From: CAYQMF01 sp964418595
Lineage (GTDB): Bacteria; Planctomycetota; UBA1135; UBA2386
Assembly (NCBI GenBank): GCA_964418595.1
Contig: CAYQMF010000008.1
Span: forward strand, 1-64,000
Length of the DNA: 64,000 nucleotides
Direction: 5' to 3'
A model generated the notes under the pieces. The model was given only the letters and a program-made list of their open reading frames with translations. It did not search any database and was not told the origin of the DNA. How positions within the stretch are numbered: position 1 is the stretch's first letter; the number at the start of each line of letters is the position of its first letter. Both the position numbers and the translations under genes were made by a program. Of the stretch, positions 7,273 through 17,380 are shown piece by piece.

Positions 7273-8078
7273 GATGTGCGCATGGTGGCATACGCGATCG
7301 GATCATGCCCGCTCAGGTGGAGCGTGCCGTCGTCGTCGCACACGATGCCGTTGACGACCTGGCCGGCGAAGCTCGCGATCGGACAGATCTGATACGTCGA
7401 CAGGTCGAGTCGGTTGAGGGTGACGGTCGGCGAAGGGAAGCCGGTCGTGAGCGGGAAGTACACGGCGCGCCCCGTGGGCTCGCAGGCGAGCCCGCCCCAT
7501 GCGCCGACCATCTGCGTGTTGGGCAAGAGGGTGAGCGAGGGCGTCGTCGTCGACGTGTCCACGATGGCGAGTTCGCGGTTCGCCATCGGCCCGCTCGAGA
7601 ACAGCCCGGCGCTCCCGGCATGGACCAGGATGCGTCCGTCGGGCAGCAAGCTGTTGATCACGAACCCCCGGGCGGTGGTCCGCCCGAGCACCAGCGAACG
7701 GGTCCGCAGCGGATCCACCGTGGTCCCGTTGAGGAACAAGACGAAGAGGTGGATGTCGCCCTGCGTCGGGCCAGTCGCCGACGCAGCGGTCGTGACGATG
7801 ATCGCACCGTCGCTCGCGCGGTACGAGACCGAGTAGGCTCCGTGCGGGAACGAGGCCGGGCCGGTGAACTGCAGTTCCGCGGGCAGCCCCGTGACCCGGG
7901 TCATCGGGCCGCCGGCGAGCGGCACGAGGAACAGGCCGGGGGTGCCGGCCACGGCACGCGAGTAAAGCGTGGCGAGCACCGCCGATCCCTCCGGCACCTG
8001 CGCCCGCGCGGGCGGGCAGAGGGTCGAGGTCGCGGTGAGCAGGCTCGCAAGGATGGTGAGGACTCGGGTGGGATTCAT
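7239..8078 (-). CDS. N-terminal part of a frameshifted secreted protein
   Basis: ATG at 8078 opens a signal peptide (TRVLTILASLLTATST, cleavage near ARAQV), followed by repeated propeller-like segments (GLFLVPLAGG, LPDGRILVHAG, GRAVYFPLTTG, DDDGTLHLSGH). The layout matches the secreted paralogue at 25402-26772, which has LPDGRIVVAAT and GNWISSSSGDLW at equivalent places. The frame runs off into TSCDPTAAIPPS and stops at 7239, while the homologous reading continues in the next frame from about 7275. The gene is therefore either a recent pseudogene or carries a one-base sequencing error. A divergent sigma-factor gene begins 88 bases upstream. Confidence 0.65.
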   Translation of the reverse strand: MNPTRVLTILASLLTATSTLCPPARAQVPEGSAVLATLYSRAVAGTPGLFLVPLAGGPMTRVTGLPAELQFTGPASFPHGAYSVSYRASDGAIIVTTAASATGPTQGDIHLFVLFLNGTTVDPLRTRSLVLGRTTARGFVINSLLPDGRILVHAGSAGLFSSGPMANRELAIVDTSTTTPSLTLLPNTQMVGAWGGLACEPTGRAVYFPLTTGFPSPTVTLNRLDLSTYQICPIASFAGQVVNGIVCDDDGTLHLSGHDPIAYATMRTSCDPTAAIPPS

Positions 8079-8166
8079 GGTGGACTCCGCGGGCACAGCG
8101 CCCGTTCGCCGCTCAATCCCGAGACTGGCCGCGCGACCCGACACGGATTCGGGCTACTTTCTCGGG

Positions 8167-8754
8167 GTGGCCGACCCCTCTGGCAACGGTGCCCAAGACC
8201 CGGTGACCGAGATCCTGGGCCGTACGCAGGGCCGCGATGCCTCGCGCGAGTTGCTGCCGTTGGTGTACGGAGAGCTGCGCAAGCTGGCGGCCGCTCGCCT
8301 CGCCCGCCTCGCCCCCGGCCAGACCCTGCAGGCGACCGCGCTCGTGCACGAGGCCTACCTGCACCTGGTGGGCGCCGGTGATCCGGGCTGGCAGGGCCGC
8401 GCGCACTTCTTCGGGGCCGCCGCGCGCGCGATGCGGAACGTCGTCGCCGACCACCTGCAGCGGAAGGGCAGCCGCAAGCGCGGCGGTGACCGCCGGCGCG
8501 TGGACGATGCGACTACCGCCGAACTCGCGTGGGACGGGCCGAGCGCCGACGTGCTCGCGCTCGAGGAGGTCCTCGCCGCGTTCGAGAACGAGTACCCGCG
8601 CAAGGCCGAGGTGGTGACCCTGCGCTTCTACGGCGGACTCTCCACGGAGGAGATCGCGGAGGTCCTGTCGCTGTCGACGCGCACGGTCGAACGCGAGTGG
8701 CGGTTCGCGAAGGCCTGGCTCAACAGTCGGCTCACGGAGCCCGACCGAGGATGA
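8167..8754 (+). CDS. ECF-type RNA polymerase sigma factor
   Basis: A 195-residue sigma factor of the group encoded next to Ser/Thr kinases in planctomycetes and related bacteria. Region 2 has LVYGELRKLAAARL, the LQATALVHEAYL helix and AAARAMRNVVADHLQRK. Region 4 has VVTLRFYGGLSTEEIAEVL and STRTVEREWRFAKAWL, a helix-turn-helix that reads the -35 element. GTG at 8167 was chosen because the conserved part begins about 12 residues later and the earlier open frame overlaps the signal-peptide region of the divergent gene. The stop overlaps the kinase start as ATGA (8751-8754), so the two are co-translated. The kinase may control this sigma factor. Confidence 0.85.
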   Translation: MADPSGNGAQDPVTEILGRTQGRDASRELLPLVYGELRKLAAARLARLAPGQTLQATALVHEAYLHLVGAGDPGWQGRAHFFGAAARAMRNVVADHLQRKGSRKRGGDRRRVDDATTAELAWDGPSADVLALEEVLAAFENEYPRKAEVVTLRFYGGLSTEEIAEVLSLSTRTVEREWRFAKAWLNSRLTEPDRG

Positions 8755-9501
8755 GCGTGCCGCTCCCGCCAAGAGACCGCGCCCGTCTGGAGACGCTCTT
8801 CGACCGTGCGGCCGACCTGCCCACCACCGAGCGCGCGGCATTCGTGGCACGAGAGTGCGGGACCAACGCGCCGCTGCGCGACGAACTCGCGCGCCTGCTC
8901 GCCGGGCTGGCGGACGCCGACGACCGCCTCATGCCCATCGTCGGCGCGCCGCTCGCTCCGGGCACGACCGTCGGCGCCTACAGGCTGCTCGAGCGGGTCG
9001 GGCACGGCGGCATGGGTGAGGTCTACGCCGCCGAACAGCGCACGCCGGTGGTGCGCCGGGTCGCACTGAAGGTGATCAAGCTCGGCATGGACAGCGCCGA
9101 GATCCTCGCTCGCTTCGAGGCAGAGCGGCAGGCGTTGGCACGGATGACGCACCCCAACATCGCGCAGGTATTCGACGGCGGGACGATGCCCGACGGACGG
9201 CCTTGGTTCGTGATGGAGTTCGTCGCCGGGGACCCGATCACCGAGTACTGCGATCGGGGCAGGCTCACCACGCGCGAGCGCCTCGAAGTCTTCCTCGGCG
9301 TGTGCGCCGGCGTCGAGCACGCGCACATGAAGGGCGTCATCCACCGTGACCTCAAGCCGTCGAATCTGCTCGTGATGCGCCAGGACGGGCAGGCCGTGGC
9401 GAAGATCATCGACTTCGGCGTCGCGCGCGCCGTGTCCGGCCGGCTCGCCGACCGCACCCTGCACACGGTGCTCGGGCAGGTCATCGGCACCCCCCGAGTA
9501 C

Positions 9502-9521
<20 letters not shown>
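8751..9521 (+). CDS. Ser/Thr protein kinase, N-terminal part (frameshifted)
   Basis: This holds the first two thirds of a Hanks-type kinase domain: glycine loop VGHGGMGEVY (about residue 84), lysine in VALKVIKLG, HPNIAQVFDGG, catalytic loop HRDLKPSNLL and the metal-binding IIDFGVAR. The frame then reads GTPRVHESRAG and stops. The bases at 9490-9495 are six Cs; with five Cs the reading would be GTPEYMSPEQA, the normal activation-segment text, and would join the frame that begins at 9502. The gene is therefore one base away from a full kinase. Either a sequencing slip in the C run or a real frameshift mutation explains it. ATG 8751 overlaps the sigma-factor stop. Confidence 0.85.
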
Positions 9522-11310
<1,789 letters not shown>

Positions 11311-11349
11311 TCTCGCACGGCGACAGCAACCCTGGACCGGGCCGCGCCA

Positions 11350-11679
11350 CTACCTGGTCGCGAGGAACACGATGAGCAGGATCAGGGCGATCGTGCCGAA
11401 GACGGCCAACAGGACCCTGATCGTGAGTTCGTTCTCGGTCATGCCGACCGACGTGCGGTAGGGATCGACGCCGAGCGTCGCGTCGTTGCGGCGCGCATCG
11501 ACGGGGCGCTTGAGGCGCACGCGCTGGTCGTCGAACTTCTCGAGGAACGTCCAGCCCGCCGCCGCCTCTTCCTCCAGGCTGCGGCGCAGGAACTCCGGGT
11601 CCTTGAAGCGGCTGGTCGCCGAGCGCAGGATCTTGAACTCGAACCCTTGGGCAAGGTCTTGGGGCGTGTAGGTGGCCAT
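11350..11679 (-). CDS. Small tail-anchored membrane protein, unknown function
   Basis: A 109-residue protein. Residues 1-80 are soluble and charged, with FEFKILRS, FLRRSLEEEAAAGWTFLEKF and QRVRLKRP; the last 20 residues are a membrane helix (VLLAVFGTIALILLIVFLA) with almost nothing after it. The soluble part resembles small DUF4177-like proteins in style, but I do not assign it. ATG 11679 has a good Shine-Dalgarno sequence (AAGAGGA, about 5 bases upstream), one of the few clear ones here. The gene converges with the kinase, 39 bases apart. No function proposed. Confidence 0.75.
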   Translation of the reverse strand: MATYTPQDLAQGFEFKILRSATSRFKDPEFLRRSLEEEAAAGWTFLEKFDDQRVRLKRPVDARRNDATLGVDPYRTSVGMTENELTIRVLLAVFGTIALILLIVFLATR

Positions 11680-11998
11680 CGATTCCTCTTCCTGGTTCCT
11701 GCGCCGCCGGCGGGCGGCTGCAGCAGCGGCGGCTGCTCCCGCACTCACGACGGTACCGCCGATCCGCGTCCGGATGCCGTCGCCCTGTCGCTGAGTGCAC
11801 GCACGGGAAGGCCTCTGTGGTAGTGGGCTCCTCGCGGCAATCGGCAGCCGCGTCGCGGCCACGCCTCCACGGGAACGGCCGGCATGCTCTCGCCGGGCTC
11901 GGCCGGAAGCAAGCACGGGGGTCGCGACGGGCCTCGTCGCGGCGCGCTCGGCGCGGCGCGGCCATTCTCCACTCCGCCGCCCGGAGTAGGATCCCCGC
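11680..11998. other. Intergenic stretch without a convincing gene
   Basis: Between two divergent genes. It contains a GCC/CGG-rich run (11701-11735) that reads as Ala/Arg low complexity in any frame, and no recognisable RNA gene or long inverted repeat. Promoters for both flanking genes should lie here, but I could not pick out boxes with confidence. Confidence 0.5.
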
Positions 11999-12808
11999 GT
12001 GCAGCGCTTCGCCCATCAAGCTCGGCACGCGGACCTGATCCGTCGCCTCGGAGTGCCGGCTGGCCTCGCGGTGCTGGGCACGGTCCCGTGTGTCCACGAG
12101 TTGCTGCCGCCGCGATTCGCGCTGCTCGCTCTCCTGGTCATCGCAGCCTCGAGCGCGGCCGCTTGGCACTGCGTCATCGAGGCACGCGTCGGGACGGCAC
12201 TGTATCGATGGCACGAGGACACTCCGGTCCTTGTCATCCGCGCGATGTTCCTGATCGCAGGCGGGGCGCTGGGCTTGTTCCTCGCGTCGACGATCCTCCG
12301 CGAGGCGGGTGGCGCGTCCGTCTCGCGACCACAGGCGCCGATCCTGGCCGCAACGCTCCTCGGAGTCGCAGCCGCGGCCCCCTCGTGGCAGGCGGCCATG
12401 TGTTTCGTGTCCACGTTGGCGGGATACGCGGTCCACGAGTCCGGCGGTCCGGCTGCACTGGGGACCGGCCTGCTGTTCGTCACTCCCGGCATCGGGTGCG
12501 CGACGGCGCTGGCAATCCTGCGACGCCAGTCGGACCCTCCCGTCGATTCCAACGCGGTGTCGGTGGATGGTGAGGCCATCACGCGAGCGATCGTGCAGGT
12601 TCTGGCCGCCGTGGATCAGGCCAGTGCTCGTTTCCTCGCGAACTCCACCGGGTTCGCGCTGTCGAACGTGGAACTCGCGCTCGCAGATCTCGCGCGCCGT
12701 GGCAGCGTGGAGCGGGTGCCGTGTGGCCAGTTCCTGGCCCGCACCACGACGTGGCGGTCGAGATCCGTTGGTTCCGATCCGGGGGCGGTACCACCTCCCG
12801 AGACCTGA
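11999..12808 (+). CDS. Integral membrane protein with C-terminal winged-helix-like domain
   Basis: A 269-residue protein with five or so hydrophobic segments: AGLAVLGTVP, FALLALLVIAASSAAAW, AMFLIAGGALGLFLAST, PILAATLLGVAAAAP and GTGLLFVTPGIGCATALAIL. The last 80 residues are soluble and look like a winged helix: ITRAIVQVLAAVDQASA, FALSNVELALADLARRGSVERV, then a basic tail. This arrangement would place a small regulatory or nucleic-acid-binding domain on a membrane anchor. The start is GTG at 11999, the first in-frame start before the first hydrophobic segment. A second copy of the domain or a clear family is not visible; function unknown. Confidence 0.65.
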   Translation: MQRFAHQARHADLIRRLGVPAGLAVLGTVPCVHELLPPRFALLALLVIAASSAAAWHCVIEARVGTALYRWHEDTPVLVIRAMFLIAGGALGLFLASTILREAGGASVSRPQAPILAATLLGVAAAAPSWQAAMCFVSTLAGYAVHESGGPAALGTGLLFVTPGIGCATALAILRRQSDPPVDSNAVSVDGEAITRAIVQVLAAVDQASARFLANSTGFALSNVELALADLARRGSVERVPCGQFLARTTTWRSRSVGSDPGAVPPPET

Positions 12809-12915
12809 CGAGAGTCGGGGGCAAGCACCGCGTCGCAGCTTCTCCTCGCCTGCAGGATGCTGCCGCACGTGCAACCACGGGCACGCTCCGGGAGTATGGA
12901 CACCGCACCTACCCC

Positions 12916-14376
12916 ATGCGCGCCGCCCTGACTCTCGCCTGTCTGTCCTTCTCCCTCCCCGCGCAGATCGCACCGACCCCGGTCGCTGCCGAGCCCATCG
13001 ACCAGGTCGTCCTCGAACTCGTGCAGATGCCGGGTCAAGTCGCCATCCTCGCGGGCACCCCCACCACCGCGTGGTCGTACCGCGGCGTGGTCCTGAGCGG
13101 TCCGGCGAGCGCGCTGACGCCGGTGCCCAACTCGTACCTCGGGCCGACGATCCGGGTGTGGCAGGGCCAGGAGGTCGCCATCCGCCTCACCAATCTGGTC
13201 GGTGAGCCCAGCGTCGCACACTGGCACGGCCTCGACGTGCCGGCGGCGATGGACGGCCATCCGAGTCAGGCCTTCGCGCACGGCACGTCGCGCTGGTACG
13301 CGTTCCCCGTCGTCAACCGCGCCGGCACCTACTGGTACCACCCGCACCCCGACATGCGCACCGGCGCGCAGGTGAACATGGGGCTCGCCGGGTTCTTCAT
13401 CGTGCACGACCAGCAGGAGGCGCAACTCGGCCTGCCCGACGGCGCGCAGGATCTGCCGCTGTGCATCCAGGACCGCAGCTTCGACGCGAACAACCAGTTC
13501 ACGTACGCGCCGGACATGATGAACGGGTTCTTCGGGGCACGCATCCTGGTGAACGGTCGGCCCGACTACGTGCACTCGGCCGCGACCCGCGCCTACCGCA
13601 TCCGCCTGCTCAACGGTTCGACGAGCCGCATCCACAAGCTCGCGTTCCACGACGGCACGCCGCTGACCGTGCTCGGCACCGATGGCGGTCTGCTGGATGC
13701 GCCGCGCATCTACCCCTACGTCATGCTCGCACCGGGCCAGCGCCTCGAGCTGTGGGTCGACTTCCGAACGCGCCCGCTCGGCGCGCAGACCATCCTGCGC
13801 AGCCTGGCCTTCAGCGGCGCCGGCGCCTCGCAAGGCACGGCGTCGGACCTGATGCGCTTCTCGATCGACCGCATCGAACCCGAGACGCGCACACTGCCGC
13901 CGTTGCTCTCCGCCATCCCACGCTACCGCCTGCAGGACGCAGTCAACGTGAACACGCCGAAGGTCTACGCCGTCGGCATGCAGATGGGCGGCGGTGGCAT
14001 GACCTTCACGCTCAACGGCGGCACGTTCGACATGGCCGCCGTCGCCCCCAACGAGGTCGCTCGCTGCAACGCGCTCGAAGTCATCCACCTCACCAACACC
14101 AGCGGCATGATGCAGGTGGCGCATCCGATCCACTTCCACGGCCGGCAGTTCCAGATCGTGGATCGCACCGTGACGGCCGGCGGCCTCGCGGGCTGGAACA
14201 CCGTGAAGGACGGCTACGTCGACGGCGGCTGGCTCGACACCGTGCTCGTGATGCCCGGCGAGACCGTGCGTCTCCTCGTGCGGCACAGCGCCTATCCCGG
14301 ACTCTACGTGTACCACTGCCACAACCTGGCCCACGAAGACATGGGGATGATGCGCAACTTCCAGTTGTTGCGGTGA
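12916..14376 (+). CDS. Secreted multicopper oxidase
   Basis: A 486-residue periplasmic or secreted oxidase of the CueO/CotA/bilirubin-oxidase type. A short signal peptide (AALTLACLSFSLPAQ) precedes cupredoxin domains with all four copper signatures: AHWHGLDVP, WYHPHPD, HPIHFHG and the type 1 site YHCHNLAHEDMGMM, with Met as axial ligand. These enzymes couple one-electron oxidation of Cu(I), Fe(II), Mn(II) or phenols to reduction of oxygen to water. ATG 12916 is preceded by ACCCC. No Met-rich copper-binding insert is visible. The gene lies 381 bases upstream of a ferric-type ABC operon, so ferroxidase activity is possible but is inference. Confidence 0.9.
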   Translation: MRAALTLACLSFSLPAQIAPTPVAAEPIDQVVLELVQMPGQVAILAGTPTTAWSYRGVVLSGPASALTPVPNSYLGPTIRVWQGQEVAIRLTNLVGEPSVAHWHGLDVPAAMDGHPSQAFAHGTSRWYAFPVVNRAGTYWYHPHPDMRTGAQVNMGLAGFFIVHDQQEAQLGLPDGAQDLPLCIQDRSFDANNQFTYAPDMMNGFFGARILVNGRPDYVHSAATRAYRIRLLNGSTSRIHKLAFHDGTPLTVLGTDGGLLDAPRIYPYVMLAPGQRLELWVDFRTRPLGAQTILRSLAFSGAGASQGTASDLMRFSIDRIEPETRTLPPLLSAIPRYRLQDAVNVNTPKVYAVGMQMGGGGMTFTLNGGTFDMAAVAPNEVARCNALEVIHLTNTSGMMQVAHPIHFHGRQFQIVDRTVTAGGLAGWNTVKDGYVDGGWLDTVLVMPGETVRLLVRHSAYPGLYVYHCHNLAHEDMGMMRNFQLLR

Positions 14377-14757
14377 GTCGTCGGCGCCGCGCGCTGCGTA
14401 CGGCCGCGAGCACCACGATGACCTCGGCCGCGGGCCGGCAGCCAGCCGTACTTCGCCGCCGGCGCAGCGTCGGCGCCGCGACGCCGACCGACAGGATCGT
14501 CTTCACCCCCAGCTTCTGACGCTCGACGAAGGTCGCCTCCCCGTGCGGTTCGCCGTCCACGGCGGCGTGGCGCTCCTGCCAGGGAACGGATGGCGTACGG
14601 ACGTGACACCGTGTGCGTCGCGCGACATGCGCGCGCGTCCTCACGACGCGTGCCGTGGTGCATCGGAAACGCCGGCGCAGGATGAGTCGTTTGCGCAGGG
14701 TGAGCCCGCACGGGCACGTGCTTTGCCAAGACCCAGCGTCCCGTTTCCCTGTCGCCG
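14377..14757. other. Intergenic stretch, no convincing gene
   Basis: Lies between the multicopper oxidase and the ABC transporter operon. A minus-strand frame reads VERQKLGVKTILSVGVAAP around 14460-14540 and looks briefly protein-like, but it has no supported start, breaks into Arg-rich text, and matches nothing I know. The leader of the operon, from about 14640, should hold its promoter; no iron-box-like 19-base palindrome could be identified by eye. Confidence 0.45.
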
Positions 14758-15771
14758 ATGAATGCAACATCCTGCCGTGCGTCCCTTCTCCTGGTCGCGA
14801 CTCTCGCGGCCTGCACGCGTCCCCCCGACGTGACCCTCTACGTCGCCCTCGACCAGCAGCACAGCGAGCAGATGATCGCGGCGTGCGAGGCGGACACGGG
14901 CCTCCGCATCCGCGCCCGCTTCGACACCGAGGCGAACAAGACCGTCGGGCTGGTGAGCGCGATCCTCGAGGAGGCGGCGCGACCACGCTGCGACGTGTTC
15001 TGGAACAACGAGCTCGCCCACACGGTGCGGCTGCAGCAGAAGGGCGCGCTCACCCCGTACGCCTCACCATCGGGCGCCGACATCCCCGCGCGGTGGAAGG
15101 ACGCCACCCACCACTGGCACGGCTTCGCCGCGCGCGCGCGGGTCCTCATCGTCAACAAGGACCTCCTGCCCGACCCGACGACGTGGCCGAAGAGCACCTG
15201 GGATCTCGTCGACCCGAAGTGGAAGGGGCGCTGCGGCGTGGCCCGGCCGCTCACCGGCACGACGCTCACGCACTTCACGGCGCTGCGCTTCGTGCTCGGC
15301 GAGGCCGGGTTCGATCGCCTGCTCGACGGCATCTTCGCCAACGCGGTCGTCCTGCTGCAGAGCAACGGAGCCACCATGCGCCAGGTCGCCGAGGGCAAGC
15401 TGGCCTGGGCGTTCACCGACACCGACGACTTCCACGTCGCGCTGCAGAAGGGTCATCCGGTCGGCGTGGTCTTCCCCGACCAGCAGGAGGGCGGCATCGG
15501 CACGATGCTGATCCCGAACTCGGTCGCGATCGTCAAGGGCGGGCCGAACCCCGAGGCCGCGCGCACGCTGGTCGACTGGATCCTGCGACGCGAGACCGAA
15601 GCGCTGCTCGCCGCGGCGAAGTCGGCGCAGATCCCGCTGCACATCGGCGTCGAAGGCCCCGCCGAGCGATCGATCCTGAGCACGGGTGAGTTCCGCGCCA
15701 TGACCTGGGATCCCGCCGTCGTGGCGGAGAACCTCGAGCGCATGGTCGCTGCGTTCGGCAACCGGTTCTGA
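14758..15771 (+). CDS. ABC transporter substrate-binding lipoprotein, ferric-iron type
   Basis: A 337-residue lipoprotein (lipobox LAAC, Cys19) with the class of binding fold used for Fe(III): DVTLYVALDQQHSEQM at the N terminus, RARFDTEANKTVGLV, CDVFWNNELAHTVRLQQ, TWDLVDPKWKGR, and a C-terminal VDWILRRETEALLA. In FbpA/AfuA-like proteins the iron is held by tyrosines and a histidine; the tyrosine pair near the C terminus is not evident here, so the ligand could be another metal or anion. It is the first gene of a five-gene run; the permease starts 1 base after its stop. The start at 14758 follows GCCG. Confidence 0.85.
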   Translation: MNATSCRASLLLVATLAACTRPPDVTLYVALDQQHSEQMIAACEADTGLRIRARFDTEANKTVGLVSAILEEAARPRCDVFWNNELAHTVRLQQKGALTPYASPSGADIPARWKDATHHWHGFAARARVLIVNKDLLPDPTTWPKSTWDLVDPKWKGRCGVARPLTGTTLTHFTALRFVLGEAGFDRLLDGIFANAVVLLQSNGATMRQVAEGKLAWAFTDTDDFHVALQKGHPVGVVFPDQQEGGIGTMLIPNSVAIVKGGPNPEAARTLVDWILRRETEALLAAAKSAQIPLHIGVEGPAERSILSTGEFRAMTWDPAVVAENLERMVAAFGNRF

Positions 15772-15772
15772 C

Positions 15773-17380
15773 GTGCGCGGTCGCCTGGTCGCTTCCCTGC
15801 CGATCGCCGCCGCCGCACTGTTCTTCGCGCTCTTCGTCCTCGTCCCGCTCGGCGCGATGTTCGCGCCCACGTTCTGCGCCGCCGACGGCAGCTTCACGCT
15901 GGCGCTGTACGGCCGGATGCTGCGTGAGGCCACCGATCGCACCGAGCTGTGGAACTCGCTCTACCTGGGCACGGCCACCGCTGGCGTCGCGACGCTGCTC
16001 GGCGGCGGGTTCGCCTGGGTGACGTGCGCCACGGACCTGCCGGGCGCGCGTTGGCTGCGACCCCTCGGTGTGCTGCCGCTGGTCGTGCCACCCATCGTCG
16101 TGGCGATGGGCTTCGCCGACGTCTGGCCGGTGGCGGGGTTCTGGCCCTGCGCGCTCCTGCTCGGGATCGCGTTCGCGCCGTTCGTCGCCGTGCTCGGCGC
16201 CCGTGGCCTGCGCAGCGTGGACGGACGGCAATACGAAGCAGCGCTGCTCGCGCGCCGCCGTGCGCGCGCCGAGCTGCTGCTGCTGCGCAGCGCCCTGCCC
16301 GAGTTCCTCGCTGGCGCGTTTCTCGCATTCCTGTTCGCGCTCGCCGAACGCGGCGTGCCCGAGTTCCTGACGGTGAAGGGCAAGACCTGGCACACCTACG
16401 CCGAGGGCATCTTCCGGCGCTGGTCGATGCGCGCCGCGGGGCTGGGGCCCGACGCCGTGCACGGGCCCGTGGTCGCCGCGGTACCGCTGGTGCTGGTGCT
16501 CGCTGCGGCGCTTGCGCTTGCGCTCTGGCTCCGGGCGCGCGCCAGTGGACGCGCCAGCGTGCCGCTGCCGACGCGCGTGCTCGGTCGATGGCGCTGGCCG
16601 GCATTGACCGTCCCGGCGCTGTATCTGGCCGCGGGTGTCGGCCTGCCGGTCATCGTGATGGCGCGCTGGGCGATGGGCTCCACGCAGGTGGATGCGCCAC
16701 TTTCCATCGCGACGCTGCGCGCCAACCTGAATGCTGCGCTCACGCAGGCAGGTGGCGACCTCGCGCACACGATCGCCGTCGCCGGTGGCGCGGCACTGCT
16801 CGCGCTCGTGGCCGGGCTACCGCTCGCGCGTGCGGCAGCGCGACGCTGGGGCGTGGTCGAACACGCCTCGGTGCTGCCGCTCGCGGTGCCGGCGATCCTG
16901 CTCGGCATCGGATTCGTCCACGCCTACAACGGGCCGCACGTGGCCGGGCTGTACGCGTGCACCATCGACTTCTATGACTCGCCGGCGATCCTCGTCGTCG
17001 CCTACGCCGCGCGCTTCCTGCCGTTCGCCGTGCTCACGCTCGCCGGCGCGCAGCGCCGCGTGCCGCGCACACTCGACGAGGTGGCGATCCTGTCGGGGCG
17101 ACCCGCGGTAGTACGCGCGCTGCGGATCCACCTGCCGCTGCTGGCGCCGGCCGCGCTGTCGGCGGCGTCGCTTCTCTTCGTGCTCGGGCTGCGCGAGCTG
17201 GACACGGCGGTCGTGCTGCCCGCGGGCAACGACACGGTGGTGCGCCGCCTTGCCAACGTCGTGCACTTCGGCGGGGAGGACATGGGCGGCGCACTCGCGC
17301 TGCTCCTGCTCCTGGTCGCGGTGCTGGTGCCGGGGCTCGTGGTGCTCGTGACCGGACGGAGGCTGCAGTCGCTGTCATGA
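15773..17380 (+). CDS. ABC transporter permease, fused two-domain ferric type
   Basis: A 535-residue membrane protein with two copies of the binding-protein-dependent permease domain, as in FbpB/AfuB. Hydrophobic segments include PIAAAALFFALFVLVPLGA, VLPLVVPPIVVAMGF, VLVLAAALALALWL, ALYLAAGVGLPVIVMA, VLPLAVPAILLGIGF and LALLLLLVAVLVPGLVVL. The cytoplasmic coupling loops are recognisable as EAALLARRRARAELLLLRSALPE-like and DEVAILSGRPAVVRALRIHLP. GTG at 15773 follows the binding-protein stop by one base, and the stop overlaps the ATPase start by ATGA. It forms the membrane channel for the transporter encoded around it. Confidence 0.88.
   Translation: MRGRLVASLPIAAAALFFALFVLVPLGAMFAPTFCAADGSFTLALYGRMLREATDRTELWNSLYLGTATAGVATLLGGGFAWVTCATDLPGARWLRPLGVLPLVVPPIVVAMGFADVWPVAGFWPCALLLGIAFAPFVAVLGARGLRSVDGRQYEAALLARRRARAELLLLRSALPEFLAGAFLAFLFALAERGVPEFLTVKGKTWHTYAEGIFRRWSMRAAGLGPDAVHGPVVAAVPLVLVLAAALALALWLRARASGRASVPLPTRVLGRWRWPALTVPALYLAAGVGLPVIVMARWAMGSTQVDAPLSIATLRANLNAALTQAGGDLAHTIAVAGGAALLALVAGLPLARAAARRWGVVEHASVLPLAVPAILLGIGFVHAYNGPHVAGLYACTIDFYDSPAILVVAYAARFLPFAVLTLAGAQRRVPRTLDEVAILSGRPAVVRALRIHLPLLAPAALSAASLLFVLGLRELDTAVVLPAGNDTVVRRLANVVHFGGEDMGGALALLLLLVAVLVPGLVVLVTGRRLQSLS

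Noticed and set aside
14430..14600. Minus-strand fragment with protein-like text between the oxidase and ABC operon
   Set aside because: Too short, no start, no homology recognised and broken by Arg-rich text on both sides.
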